Below are positions 35,709 through 44,214 of a stretch of 64,000 nucleotides of DNA, piece after piece. The translations under genes were made by a program, and so were the position numbers. The notes under the pieces are model-generated. The model worked only from the letters and a program-made list of their open reading frames with translations, did not search any database and had not been told where the DNA came from. This DNA comes from Paraburkholderia phenazinium (GTDB lineage: Bacteria > Pseudomonadota > Gammaproteobacteria > Burkholderiales > Burkholderiaceae), in assembly GCF_900100735.1 (NCBI RefSeq), contig NZ_FNCJ01000009.1, positions 248,001 through 312,000 of the forward strand. The letters are read 5' to 3'. Numbering within the stretch: position 1 is the stretch's first letter; every line of letters begins with the position of its first letter.

Positions 35709-36077
35709 GTGAGAACGGCCGCTGAAATTGAAGGCAACCGCCTCTTTCGTATCGCCCGGTGGTGCTGTGTAGCACTTATGGCCACAGCGTGCGCGGTTAT
35801 CCTGTTCGATGTGATGGCGTTTCGCCCGAACGTCGACCGTGATGACGCCCTGACCGATCAACGCGCGTCACCGCAGGGAGAACCGTCTGGCAGTGCAGGA
35901 GCGAAGTTGCCAAACGATATGCTCCAGAGCCCATCGGCCCCGAGTTCGCCCCTTCCCGACACGGAGGTGTTTGGCATGCACAAGGCACTCAACGCCGGGC
36001 TACTGCAGGACAACCACGATCAGCCTGATTTCGGTGACTGGCCAAACATCAAACCCGTCGCCACAGATTCTGACTGA
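35709..36077 (+). CDS. Hypothetical single-pass membrane protein
   Basis: 122 residues from a GTG with GGAG 5 nt upstream. One hydrophobic span (CCVALMATACAVILFDVMAF, about residues 19-38) is followed by a Ser/Pro-rich hydrophilic tail. No family is recognised. A frame from ATG 35673 would add 12 residues without a clear ribosome site. It may not be a real gene. Confidence 0.4.
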   Translation: MRTAAEIEGNRLFRIARWCCVALMATACAVILFDVMAFRPNVDRDDALTDQRASPQGEPSGSAGAKLPNDMLQSPSAPSSPLPDTEVFGMHKALNAGLLQDNHDQPDFGDWPNIKPVATDSD

Positions 36078-36307
36078 ATCGTCAGCGGGCGTTTAATCCG
36101 CATCGAAGCATGCGACGGGGCCTGGTGACGGCGCGAGATTAAAAATCGCTTTCTTCAAGCCGTTGAATTGAGGAATTTGAAACAAAAATCTCTGTCTTTT
36201 GTATCAATCGCATAGTGCTTTTCGCAACGTCAACCTGCCTCCGCTCCGGAGCGTTAACAGTAATCCTAAGGAGGTGCGATTGCACCTTCGGTCAGAGGAG
36301 ACCTACC

Positions 36308-36811
36308 ATGACCAAGACTGGATTTTGCGCGGCCATGCTCATAGCGAGCATGCTCGCTGGATGTCATTCGGGTGTAAAGGTAAACCAGCAAGGAGCCGCC
36401 ACGCAGGGCAACACCGCCAACAGCCAGCCGGCAAATGTGGCACCCGTAATGGTCGATGAACTCAACAATCCAAATGGACCACTCGCGAAGCGGAGCATCT
36501 ACTTCGATTTCGACAGCTATACCGTCAAGAGCGACGATCAACCGCTGCTTGAAGCCCACGCGAAATATCTTATGGCCCACCCGAACCGGCATGTCCTGAT
36601 TCAGGGCAACACCGACGAACGGGGAACAAGCGAATACAATCTAGCGCTCGGTGAAAGGCGCTCGGAAGCCGTACTCCATGATCTGGAGACTCTTGGCGTA
36701 CGCGACTCGCAACTGGAAGCGGTTAGCTTCGGGAAGGAAAAGCCGGTCGCTTTGGGTCACGACGAAGCATCGTGGGCGCAGAACCGGCGGGCAGACCTTG
36801 TCTACCAGTAG
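36308..36811 (+). CDS. Pal/OmpA-like peptidoglycan-associated lipoprotein
   Basis: 167 residues; start MTKTGFCAAMLIASMLAGC with a lipobox LAGC (Cys19) and a GAGGAGA site upstream. The OmpA-like domain has YFDFDSYTV, HVLIQGNTDERGTSEYNLALGERRSEAV and the ending WAQNRRADLVYQ, which bind meso-diaminopimelate of peptidoglycan. It is a stand-alone copy: no tol genes are nearby, so it is probably a paralogue of the tol-pal Pal. Confidence 0.9.
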   Translation: MTKTGFCAAMLIASMLAGCHSGVKVNQQGAATQGNTANSQPANVAPVMVDELNNPNGPLAKRSIYFDFDSYTVKSDDQPLLEAHAKYLMAHPNRHVLIQGNTDERGTSEYNLALGERRSEAVLHDLETLGVRDSQLEAVSFGKEKPVALGHDEASWAQNRRADLVYQ

Positions 36812-36869
36812 GCTTGCGAGTTCTGAACAGGCCACGGTCTTAAGTTAGCAAGGCCAATAGCGAATACGC

Positions 36870-36901
36870 CCGGGTCCGGGTTTAGCGTCTCCCGGACCCG
36901 G
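36870..36901. terminator. Bidirectional stem-loop between convergent genes
   Basis: An 11-bp stem with arms around CGGGTCCGGG and CCCGGACCCG and a 10-nt loop, placed between the Pal-like gene (plus) and the small gene ending at 36903 (minus). Confidence 0.6.
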
Positions 36902-36902
36902 C

Positions 36903-37157
36903 TCAAAGGCCGATGAAATAGGTCTGCACATCCATTTCCTCGGACCAGATCTGAACATCCAGCATTTCGCTGAAATCAACCGGTACGTCGTGGTACATGC
37001 AGCAGAACCCCTGCGCCGTGCGGTAGACAATGACCCATTCTGGCAGCGGTGCTTCTCTCGCCGTTCGTCGCTCACGTGCGACGCCTCTCAATGTGTCGAG
37101 GTGCAACGCCTTGCTGATGCGCTTGCGTGCAGCATCCAGCTCATGAGTCAGTTTCAC
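36903..37157 (-). CDS. Conserved-looking small protein, unknown function
   Basis: 84 residues from a GTG with AAGGAG 6 nt upstream (37157). Sequence MKLTHELDAARKRISKALHL, then WVIVYRTAQGFCCMYHDVPVDFSEMLDVQIWSEEMDVQTYFIGL. Hydrophilic, no signal peptide or membrane span. I do not recognise a family. The strong ribosome site supports it being real. Confidence 0.6.
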   Translation of the reverse strand: MKLTHELDAARKRISKALHLDTLRGVARERRTAREAPLPEWVIVYRTAQGFCCMYHDVPVDFSEMLDVQIWSEEMDVQTYFIGL

Positions 37158-37239
37158 TTGTCACTCCTTCGCAGCAAGCCCGGCCCGAGGCCGTGCCAAC
37201 GGCTCGCCTTAACCCGTCTTTAGTCGCTACTGCTTGCGC

Positions 37240-39108
37240 CTAGCCGGGGAATATCCTTATGCTGCTTGCCACAGCATCGGCGATGTGCTCTTTCGCGATG
37301 ATCCCCAGCACGCGAGCAGGCCCGTGCCCCTCGTGCCGTCCCACCACCACCGCCATCATCGCGCGCTGTTTCCACAGCCGGGTAATCACGCCAAAGGCTA
37401 CGTCGTTCTCGCGTACGACGATGAAGTTTCGCTGTGCCAGCGCCCCAAGCGAGATATCCGAATCGCTCTCGCTGACCGCCCGCCGCAAACCCGTGTTGAT
37501 GCGCAAGACACCATAGATCTCATGCTCGCGCGTGACCACTACGTGCCGGAATGCTGGCCCCTCCGAGCGAGTCAGCAAGTCACGAAACGGCACCTGGGCG
37601 TCGAGCACAAACACGTCCGTTTCCATCACCTGGGCCGCGTTCTGCACCAGAAACATGTTGGCGTGCATCGCATTCGGAATCGGATGACCGCGCCGCACCA
37701 GCTTTAGCGTATAGATGCTCTCAGGTGACAGTATCCGACGTGCCCCCAGACTGAACGCCACAGCGAGAATCATCGGCAGCACGATGTCATAGTCGCGCGT
37801 CATTTCGAAGATCATCGCCACCGCGGTCATCGCGGCGCCCGTGCCGCCCCCTACCATCGCGCCCATGCCGACCATCGCAAAAGCGGGCGCGCTAACCGGT
37901 GCCCCGGGCAAAACCATCGCTACAACCGAGGCGAAGGCCGCGCCGAGCGTGGCGCCGATAAACAGCGACGGGGAAAAAACGCCGCCCGAAGAACCCGACC
38001 CCAAACTGACCGAGGTCGCCAGCGTCTTGCACAGCGCCAGCAACAACAGAAACGCACCACCCTGCAACTGACCGTAGAGCGTGGCCTGAATCGTTGCGTA
38101 GCCGACGCCTTCCACGTAATAGTGCCCCGCAAAGTGGAATAGCAGATACATCGTCACACCAACCATCAGCATTCCGCATGCGTGCCGCAGGTAAAGCCCT
38201 GGAATGCGATCAAAGGCATCCTCGGCCCAGTGCAACGCGCGAATCAGCAATGCTGCGGCGGCACCCGTCACGGTGCCGAGCAACGCATAAAGAATCAACG
38301 TCAACGCACTGCCTGGCTGATTCGGAATCGCGCCGAGCTGCGCCGGCACAAAGAAGGCGGGGGCGGCGCCAAAGAACAGCCGGCCCAGAAACGTCGCCGT
38401 GCCGGTCGCTATCGCCACCGGCAAAAACGTATTGACGCTGATTTCCGGCATCATCAGTTCAGTGGCGAACAGCACGCCGCCGATCGGCGTGTTGAAGGTC
38501 GCTGCAATGCCAGCCCCAGCCCCTGCGGCCACTAGCGTGATGCGTTGCCCAGCGGTCATCCACACGATCTGCCCTAGCGTGGAGCCGAGCGCCGAGCCGA
38601 TCTGGATAATCGGCCCCTCGCGACCCACGGCGGCCCCGGAACCAATCGCGAGAGCGGACGCGATCGATTTCACAACCGCCACCACGGGACGGATCACGCC
38701 GCGCTTGTAGTAGATCGCATCCATTACCTCAGGCACGCCATGGCCCTTGGCTTCCGGCGCAAACGTGCTAACGATCCATGTGACCACGAGGCCGCCCAGT
38801 ACGGGCACCAGAATCACAAGCGCCCCCCAGGGGGATGCAGCCGTAAAGTGACTCGCGTCATACACGAACGACAGGCGGCCGAGAAAGAACGCATTGTGCA
38901 CAAATCCGATCAAGGCCCGAAATACTACCGCCCCGAAGCCCGTGACGATGCCCACCACAAATGCGAGGAAGCATAGCCAACGTAACGCCACCGGTTCGCT
39001 AGTGTCTTCATCCTCATGGACGACCGCGTGCGGCTGGAGCGGAGCCACTTTGACGTGGCGCGGCTCGCTTTCCACTGCCTGATCAGGCCGATCGGAGTCG
39101 CCCGGCAT
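37240..39108 (-). CDS. CLC-type chloride channel/transporter with C-terminal CBS domains
   Basis: 622 residues. The ion-pathway motifs are visible: GSGAAVGREGPIIQIG (GxGPP/GREGP with the gating Glu), GSGSSGGVFSPSLFIGA (GxFxP) and about ten to twelve helices up to residue 455. CBS-like domains follow (about 470-600: GVLRINTGLRR, NFIVVRENDVAFGVITRLWKQRAMMAVVV). CLC proteins carry chloride, often with proton exchange in bacteria, and help in acid resistance, which fits the HdeA-like gene nearby. Transporter versus channel cannot be decided here. Confidence 0.92.
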   Translation of the reverse strand: MPGDSDRPDQAVESEPRHVKVAPLQPHAVVHEDEDTSEPVALRWLCFLAFVVGIVTGFGAVVFRALIGFVHNAFFLGRLSFVYDASHFTAASPWGALVILVPVLGGLVVTWIVSTFAPEAKGHGVPEVMDAIYYKRGVIRPVVAVVKSIASALAIGSGAAVGREGPIIQIGSALGSTLGQIVWMTAGQRITLVAAGAGAGIAATFNTPIGGVLFATELMMPEISVNTFLPVAIATGTATFLGRLFFGAAPAFFVPAQLGAIPNQPGSALTLILYALLGTVTGAAAALLIRALHWAEDAFDRIPGLYLRHACGMLMVGVTMYLLFHFAGHYYVEGVGYATIQATLYGQLQGGAFLLLLALCKTLATSVSLGSGSSGGVFSPSLFIGATLGAAFASVVAMVLPGAPVSAPAFAMVGMGAMVGGGTGAAMTAVAMIFEMTRDYDIVLPMILAVAFSLGARRILSPESIYTLKLVRRGHPIPNAMHANMFLVQNAAQVMETDVFVLDAQVPFRDLLTRSEGPAFRHVVVTREHEIYGVLRINTGLRRAVSESDSDISLGALAQRNFIVVRENDVAFGVITRLWKQRAMMAVVVGRHEGHGPARVLGIIAKEHIADAVASSIRIFPG

Positions 39109-39216
39109 CGTATGGTGTCCTCAGAGGACTACGGGTTAGATTCGCAAACTTCCTCTACGCCGCTTCTCAGCGGCATCCGCAACAGATGGCACTGACGCGC
39201 GCCCCGCGAACGGCCA

Positions 39217-39262
39217 GATCATCTCGCGTGCGGCCTGTTGATGGCCCGCACGCGAGATGATC
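39217..39262. terminator. Perfect 17-bp inverted repeat
   Basis: Arms 39217-39233 (GATCATCTCGCGTGCGG) and 39246-39262 are exact reverse complements with a 12-nt loop. It lies directly after the stop of the permease remnant on the minus strand and is probably its former terminator. Confidence 0.6.
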
Positions 39263-39264
39263 GC

Positions 39265-39573
39265 TTAGCTCGTCTGGTCCATCCGCTCCATCATGGCCGA
39301 GGTTTCATTCGCTCCGAGCGCACAACGCATGGCAAGCGCCAGCACGACCAGGCTCCATATCGACACCAGCAGAATGTCCCAGCCAAAGCCAATCACGCCG
39401 CGCCCACCGCCGATTCCGCCGAGCCACGAGAGCAGCCAGATTCCGCCGAACCAGGGCAGTAGCCACGAAATATTCTTCCAGCCGAAGTATTTGGACCGAT
39501 GCCATGTCAGGAAAATTCCTGAAGAAACAATCGACCGCGAAACCCAGATCGTCTCGCACTGCGTGCTAACCGC
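39265..39573 (-). pseudogene. C-terminal fragment of an APC-family amino acid permease
   Basis: The minus-strand frame ending at the TAA at 39265-39267 reads VSSGIFLTWHRSKYFGWKNI, then SWLLPWFGGIWLLSWLGG, then GVIGFGWDILLVSIWSLVVLALAMR and a hydrophilic tail MMERMDQTS. These are the last two membrane segments of an amino acid/polyamine permease. An in-frame stop at 39574-39576 closes it upstream and the other ten segments are missing. A competing frame (39305-39559) gives an unlikely Arg-rich peptide. Confidence 0.6.
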
Positions 39574-39605
39574 TCAGGCTCATCAGTCGTTGCGCGCGGC
39601 AAACG

Positions 39606-40034
39606 TCACGCGCGATTCCCCGGTTCCCTCAATGCCCAGCCGAACGACTGGAGCACCTCGGACTGGTGCAGTGCGGCCAGTTTTGCCAGAACGCGCTCTC
39701 CTTTCGGAAGCAGGTGTACCTCAACCTGACGGTGATCATGCTCGCTAGGCTTGCGTCTAACCAGGCCGGCGGCCTCACATCGGGACACGAGCGCAACAGT
39801 GCCGTGCGGCGCCGCCTGCAGGCGTTCCGCCAATTCGCCGATCGTTGCCCAGTCACGGCCCGGAAAGCCCATGACGTGCAACAGCAACATATATTGCAAG
39901 GGAGTAATCGCAGCTGCGTGTACGATCTTCTCGGAGAAGTGAAGAAAGCGGCGCAGCTGATAGCGGAACTCCGACAACTCTTCCAGTTCCTGCTTCGTTA
40001 AAGCGCTGCCCTCCGGGTGTTTCCTGGTGTCCAT
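39606..40034 (-). CDS. MarR-family transcriptional regulator (copy 1)
   Basis: 142 residues from MDTRKHPEGS. Winged-helix core: RYQLRRFLHFSEKIVHAAAI, TPLQYMLLLHVMGFPGRDWATIGELAERLQAAPHGTVALVSRCEAAGLVRRKPSEHDHRQVEVHLLPKGE. It is closely related to the MarR gene at 50084-50515 (same central segment almost throughout). The target is unknown; the upstream neighbour diverges. Confidence 0.85.
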   Translation of the reverse strand: MDTRKHPEGSALTKQELEELSEFRYQLRRFLHFSEKIVHAAAITPLQYMLLLHVMGFPGRDWATIGELAERLQAAPHGTVALVSRCEAAGLVRRKPSEHDHRQVEVHLLPKGERVLAKLAALHQSEVLQSFGWALREPGNRA

Positions 40035-40328
40035 AATCCCATCCCCTGAAGCTACCGCCGGCATTGGAAATATGTCACTTCATGATCTATCATAGTGTCT
40101 AGTACGCTAATTTTCCACATCCTTTCACAAATGAAAGATTATTGTGCCGGGATAGGCAGCCGGAATCCGGCCCAGCATGCGCGTGTTCGCCCCGCCACGT
40201 AACTTTTCTGACATGCAGGAGTCCATCTCAACTACGAGAAGCAATCCAGAGTCGAGAGGGATTCAGCGCTTCAGCTAGCCCTCCCGGGACGGACGCTCAT
40301 CGAGGTGTCCCATTGCGGAAATTGATGC

Positions 40329-40634
40329 ATGAAACACGGTCTGATAGGGTTACTTACGGTCCTACCCGCTTCAGTTGGGAGTACGTTTTCGGGTACGCAC
40401 GCGGCGCACGACATCAACGTCGCGATGCTCAGCCCTGTTGAATTGTCACCCACGGGGCACGATCCAGCGCCGGAGAAGACCGACCTGACGCGCATCATTT
40501 ATACGTCGGCACGATCGAGCCGCGGGCCCACGATCGCCCCATCCTTGCTAAACAACGAAAGCTTCAACGGCGAAAGGCACGTCCGTTTGCGCGGTGACAG
40601 GTTTGAATGGCAGTGGCGCGAAAATTCGAAATGA
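40329..40634 (+). CDS. Hypothetical secreted protein
   Basis: 101 residues with a signal-peptide-like start (MKHGLIGLLTVLPASVGSTFSGTHAAHD) and a hydrophilic remainder ending RLRGDRFEWQWRENSK. No family recognised and the ribosome site is weak. The next 332 nt, to 40966, hold nothing I can support. Confidence 0.4.
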   Translation: MKHGLIGLLTVLPASVGSTFSGTHAAHDINVAMLSPVELSPTGHDPAPEKTDLTRIIYTSARSSRGPTIAPSLLNNESFNGERHVRLRGDRFEWQWRENSK

Positions 40635-40966
40635 TCGCCTGAGGCGAACCGCAGCGCACCTTCGTTGTCGATGGTACGGTTAGGCTCTGCCACACGGGGC
40701 GACTAACGTTCAGTCAGCTATAAACAAAAGCAGGCGACTCACAATTCGCCAGGACCGTTACGCTCAACTCCGTTTGAATCCGGACACCCGCTTCCTGGGC
40801 ACCCTCTCATCCGCTCAAACTCCATTCGCGCGAGACATAGGCTATCCATCGTCCCGGACAAGACAGGACAATAGTCGTGACCTCGTCGACACTTCCGACC
40901 AGTCTCGAACGTGTTGACGAAATAACACTCAAACGCATATGAGTGATCGAATGGATGGAGCGCGAG

Positions 40967-41587
40967 ATGACCGAGGACCAGCAAAAAGGCGTCCATCTCG
41001 AGCGCCGCAAATGGCTGATCGCAACGTCGATTGCCGGAGGCGTCGGGGGAATTGCCACGCTGGTGCCGTTTGTGGACTCGTTCGCCCCGTCGGCAAAGGC
41101 TCGCGCCGCCGGTGCGCCAGTCGAGGCGGACATCAGCAGATTGCAGCCCGGCGACATGATGACTGTCGCGTGGCGTGGCGTCCCGGTGTTTCTCGTCAAC
41201 CGGACAGCGAAAATGCTGGCGGACGTCGTAACTGCCAACCCTATGGTGGCCGATCCCACCACGCAGCATCCGTTCTCCATGCCGCTGCCCGAGTACTGCA
41301 AGAACGAGTACCGGTCTCGTGCGGATCATCAGAACATTCTCGTCGTCGTAGGCGTCTGCACTCATCTTGGCTGCACGCCGCGCTCGCGGTTTCAGGAAGG
41401 GCCGCAACCGAACCTGCCCGACAACTGGCCCGGTGGCTTCCTGTGTCCCTGTCATGGCTCCACGTACGATCTCGCAGGGCGTGTATTCAAGGACAAACCG
41501 GCACCGCAAAACCTGGACGTTCCGCGCTATAAGTTTGCGGCTTCCACGAGCGTTCTGGTTGGGGAGGATGAGCATGGGGAAGCATGA
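40967..41587 (+). CDS. petA: Rieske iron-sulfur protein of a ubiquinol-cytochrome c reductase (orphan)
   Basis: 206 residues; start with GGAG 7 nt upstream. A twin-arginine-type anchor (ERRKWLIATSIAGGVGGIATLVPFVDSF) is followed by the 2Fe-2S motifs CTHLGC and CPCHGSTYDLAGRVFKDKPAPQNLDVP. In the bc1 complex it passes electrons from ubiquinol to cytochrome c1. No cytochrome b or c1 gene follows: the next genes are an ABC importer. It is therefore an extra or displaced copy, perhaps an alternative subunit. Confidence 0.9.
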   Translation: MTEDQQKGVHLERRKWLIATSIAGGVGGIATLVPFVDSFAPSAKARAAGAPVEADISRLQPGDMMTVAWRGVPVFLVNRTAKMLADVVTANPMVADPTTQHPFSMPLPEYCKNEYRSRADHQNILVVVGVCTHLGCTPRSRFQEGPQPNLPDNWPGGFLCPCHGSTYDLAGRVFKDKPAPQNLDVPRYKFAASTSVLVGEDEHGEA

Positions 41588-41924
41588 ACACGCACGACGG
41601 ATCGTCCTCTCGCCGATCCAGCGCCGAGCGAAGGGTCGCGGCAGGCAATACGCGTGAAAACCCCTAGCTTCACGAGGCTGTTCGCCAACTTATTTCGCCT
41701 TTGCGTGGCCTATATTTGAAGCATCGGAGAACCAGGGTCGCGGGAATTCATATTCCGCGAACCACTATAAATATCGTTGTACTAACGTAGACGCCAGCCA
41801 ACCATTGCGCATCCGGAGTCGGCGGGTCGGCGCGCGGTATGTTGCTCAAAACCCGGAAGCGAACCTCTCTCAGAAGGGGTAGGCGAGAAACGCCGGGGTT
41901 ACGACCACAGAAAGGGGACACGAA
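41588..41924. other. 337-nt stretch without a supported gene
   Basis: Leader of the ABC importer operon. AT-richer in 41740-41790, so a promoter is plausible. No clear operator found. Confidence 0.45.
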
Positions 41925-43181
41925 ATGACTGAAAGTTTGGCTAATGGAAACCGGCAGCGCCGGATCGTTCTCAAGGCGGCCGCAGCAGCCGGCATCATGC
42001 AAATCGCAGCGCCGTTCATTATCAAGGCCCGCGGCGAGGAGCCCATCAAGTTCGGACTCAACGACCCGCTCACTGGAACCTATGCCGAGCTTGGCAAGAA
42101 CGAGCAGGTCGGGTGCGAGTACGCATTGGACCAGATCAATGCCAAGGGCGGCATCCTCGGTCGTCCAGTGCAGCTTCTGGTTGAAGATTCAACGAGCGCG
42201 GATACCGGCACCGCCGTTCAGAAAGCTCGTAAGCTGATTGAACGCGACAAGGTCAATTTCCTGCTAGGCAACGTCAATTCCGCCATGGCGCTGGCGATCG
42301 GCCAGGTGTCGAACGAACTGAAGACGCTGCACATCGTAACCGGGGGCCATACCGATGCCGTGACCGGGACCGACTGCCACTGGAACGTTTTCCGGGTTTG
42401 CAACACGACCCGCATGGAAACCAATTCCGTCTCCAAGGTGCTGTTCGACAAGTACGGTAAGAAGTGGTTTTTCATCACACCAGACTACGCGTTCGGGCAC
42501 ACGCTACAGCAGGGATTTGAAGCCAGCCTGAAGAAATTCGGCGGCACCGAGGTCGGGGCGGCGCTGGCACCGCTCGGAACAACCGACTATTCCTCATACC
42601 TTATCAAAGCCCAGGCCGCGAATCCCGATGTCATCCTGTTTCTGACCGCAGGCGAGGACGCCGTCAACTCGCTCAAGCAGGCCGTCCAGTTTGGTCTCGA
42701 CAAGCATTTTCATATCGCCGGCGCCCAGCAGGAACTCGAAGTGCTCGAAGGCCTCCCACCCAACGCCCGCATCGGCACATGGGTGTTCGAATGGTACTGG
42801 AATCAGCCCAACGTCCCGCACGTGGCAGAGTTCGTCGCAGGCATTCGAAAGAAGGCCAACCGCGTGCCGACGGCCCGTCACTGGTTTGGCTATGTCGCGA
42901 TGTGGACCATCGCGCTCGTCGCGAATCAGGAGAAGACGCTCGATGCGGTCAAGCTGGCGAAGGCGCTCGAGGGTTTCAAGTTGCCGCCTGAGGTGGGTCT
43001 TATGCCGGACACCCCGTTCTATCGGGCTGGCGATCACCAACTGATGCCCGATCTTTACGTCGGCCATGCTGTCGAACAGGGGCCGCAACCGGATGACCTC
43101 TTCCATGTCGACGCAGTCGTCAAGGGCATTGATGCGGCATTGCCCGTGGAAGAGACCGGTTGCCACATCAAGTGGTCCTGA
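41925..43181 (+). CDS. Branched-chain-type ABC transporter substrate-binding protein
   Basis: 418 residues. Signal with a Tat-like RQRRIVLKAAAAAGIMQIAAPF. The Peripla_BP_6 fold is seen in PIKFGLNDPLTGTYAELGKNEQVGCEYALDQINAKGGILG, EDSTSADTGTAVQKARKLIERDKVNFLLGNVNSAMALAI and ITPDYAFGHTLQQGF. It captures the ligand in the periplasm for the permeases downstream. The ligand could be an amino acid, amide, urea or aromatic acid; sequence alone does not decide. A stop-to-start gap of 163 nt to the permease holds two hairpins. Confidence 0.9.
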   Translation: MTESLANGNRQRRIVLKAAAAAGIMQIAAPFIIKARGEEPIKFGLNDPLTGTYAELGKNEQVGCEYALDQINAKGGILGRPVQLLVEDSTSADTGTAVQKARKLIERDKVNFLLGNVNSAMALAIGQVSNELKTLHIVTGGHTDAVTGTDCHWNVFRVCNTTRMETNSVSKVLFDKYGKKWFFITPDYAFGHTLQQGFEASLKKFGGTEVGAALAPLGTTDYSSYLIKAQAANPDVILFLTAGEDAVNSLKQAVQFGLDKHFHIAGAQQELEVLEGLPPNARIGTWVFEWYWNQPNVPHVAEFVAGIRKKANRVPTARHWFGYVAMWTIALVANQEKTLDAVKLAKALEGFKLPPEVGLMPDTPFYRAGDHQLMPDLYVGHAVEQGPQPDDLFHVDAVVKGIDAALPVEETGCHIKWS

Positions 43182-43232
43182 GCGCAGTAGCGAGCGCCGG
43201 ATAGACAAGCTCCATTCGTGGGCAACGAAGCG

Positions 43233-43276
43233 TAGCGGCGCTCCTTGAACGCGCCGCTAGCGCCCGAAAAGGGCGC
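43233..43276 (+). promoter_or_regulatory. Two tandem stem-loops between binding-protein and permease genes
   Basis: TAGCGGCG/CGCCGCTA (43233-43240 with 43252-43259) and GCGCCC/GGGCGC (43260-43265 with 43271-43276). No T-tract. Such hairpins often stabilise the binding-protein mRNA and lower expression of the following permeases. Confidence 0.5.
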
Positions 43277-43344
43277 ACCGACCCACGGCAGGCTGTCCGC
43301 CCCCCTCGCTGCGCGGAATCTGCGAGAACGCCCTCGGCGGTGCC

Positions 43345-44214
43345 ATGACACAGCTGATTCTATTTAACGTTTTCAACGGCCTCATCATCGGCGCATTCTA
43401 TGCACTGATGGCGCTCGGGCTTTCCCTGATACTCAACCTGAGCGGTGTGATCAATTTCGCTCACGGAGGGTTCCTCGCAGTTGGCGCATATCTCGCGTAC
43501 ACGCTGATGCCCTACACTGGATTCTGGGTCGCACTGCTCATCGCCCCTCTTCTGACCGCAGCGCTGGGTGTGGTGATCGAGCGATTACTGATCCGCCGGC
43601 TTTACGGTCGAGATCCGTTGTATAGCCTGCTCCTGACGTTCGGACTGGCTTTCATGCTGCAGGACGGCACGCGCTATATCTGGGGGCCGCAAACGCTGCC
43701 TTACCAGATACCCGAGTCCCTCAACTCACCACTTAGCAACACGTTCTTTTTTCTGACTGGCTACAGGCTGTTTATGGTGGCGCTAGTCATCATAGTGGTC
43801 GCTGGCCTCTTCCTGGTGCTCAACCGGACCCGGCTGGGTATGCGCATCCGCGCTGGCACGACCGACCTGGAAACGGTGTCGGTACTCGGCGTCAACGTGC
43901 GAATGCTGCGCACGTTGAATTTCGGCCTCGGGATATTTCTTGCAGGGCTCGCCGGTGTTCTCGCCGCGGGCATGCTTGGACTGGAGCCGACAATCGGCGA
44001 CTCGCTCATCATGCCGAGCTTTGTCGCGATCATCGTAGGTGGCCTGGGTAGTCTGCCCGGCACGCTGCTTGGCGGAATCCTGATCGGAGTGGCATCTGGC
44101 GTGACCTCCGTCTTCTTCCCCTCGGCGACCGAGGCCGTGATCTACATCATGATGGGAGTCGTGCTGCTCGTGCGCCCCCGCGGTCTGTTGGGCGAGGAAG
44201 GGAGAATACAGTGA
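43345..44214 (+). CDS. Branched-chain-type ABC transporter permease (LivH family)
   Basis: 289 residues, about eight membrane spans. NVFNGLIIGAFYALMALGLSLILNLSGVINFAHGGFLAVGAYLAY is the standard LivH N-terminus, and the EAA-like loop reads TRLGMRIRAGTTDLETVSVLGVNV. It pairs with the LivM-type permease; its stop overlaps that start as GTGA. Confidence 0.93.
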   Translation: MTQLILFNVFNGLIIGAFYALMALGLSLILNLSGVINFAHGGFLAVGAYLAYTLMPYTGFWVALLIAPLLTAALGVVIERLLIRRLYGRDPLYSLLLTFGLAFMLQDGTRYIWGPQTLPYQIPESLNSPLSNTFFFLTGYRLFMVALVIIVVAGLFLVLNRTRLGMRIRAGTTDLETVSVLGVNVRMLRTLNFGLGIFLAGLAGVLAAGMLGLEPTIGDSLIMPSFVAIIVGGLGSLPGTLLGGILIGVASGVTSVFFPSATEAVIYIMMGVVLLVRPRGLLGEEGRIQ

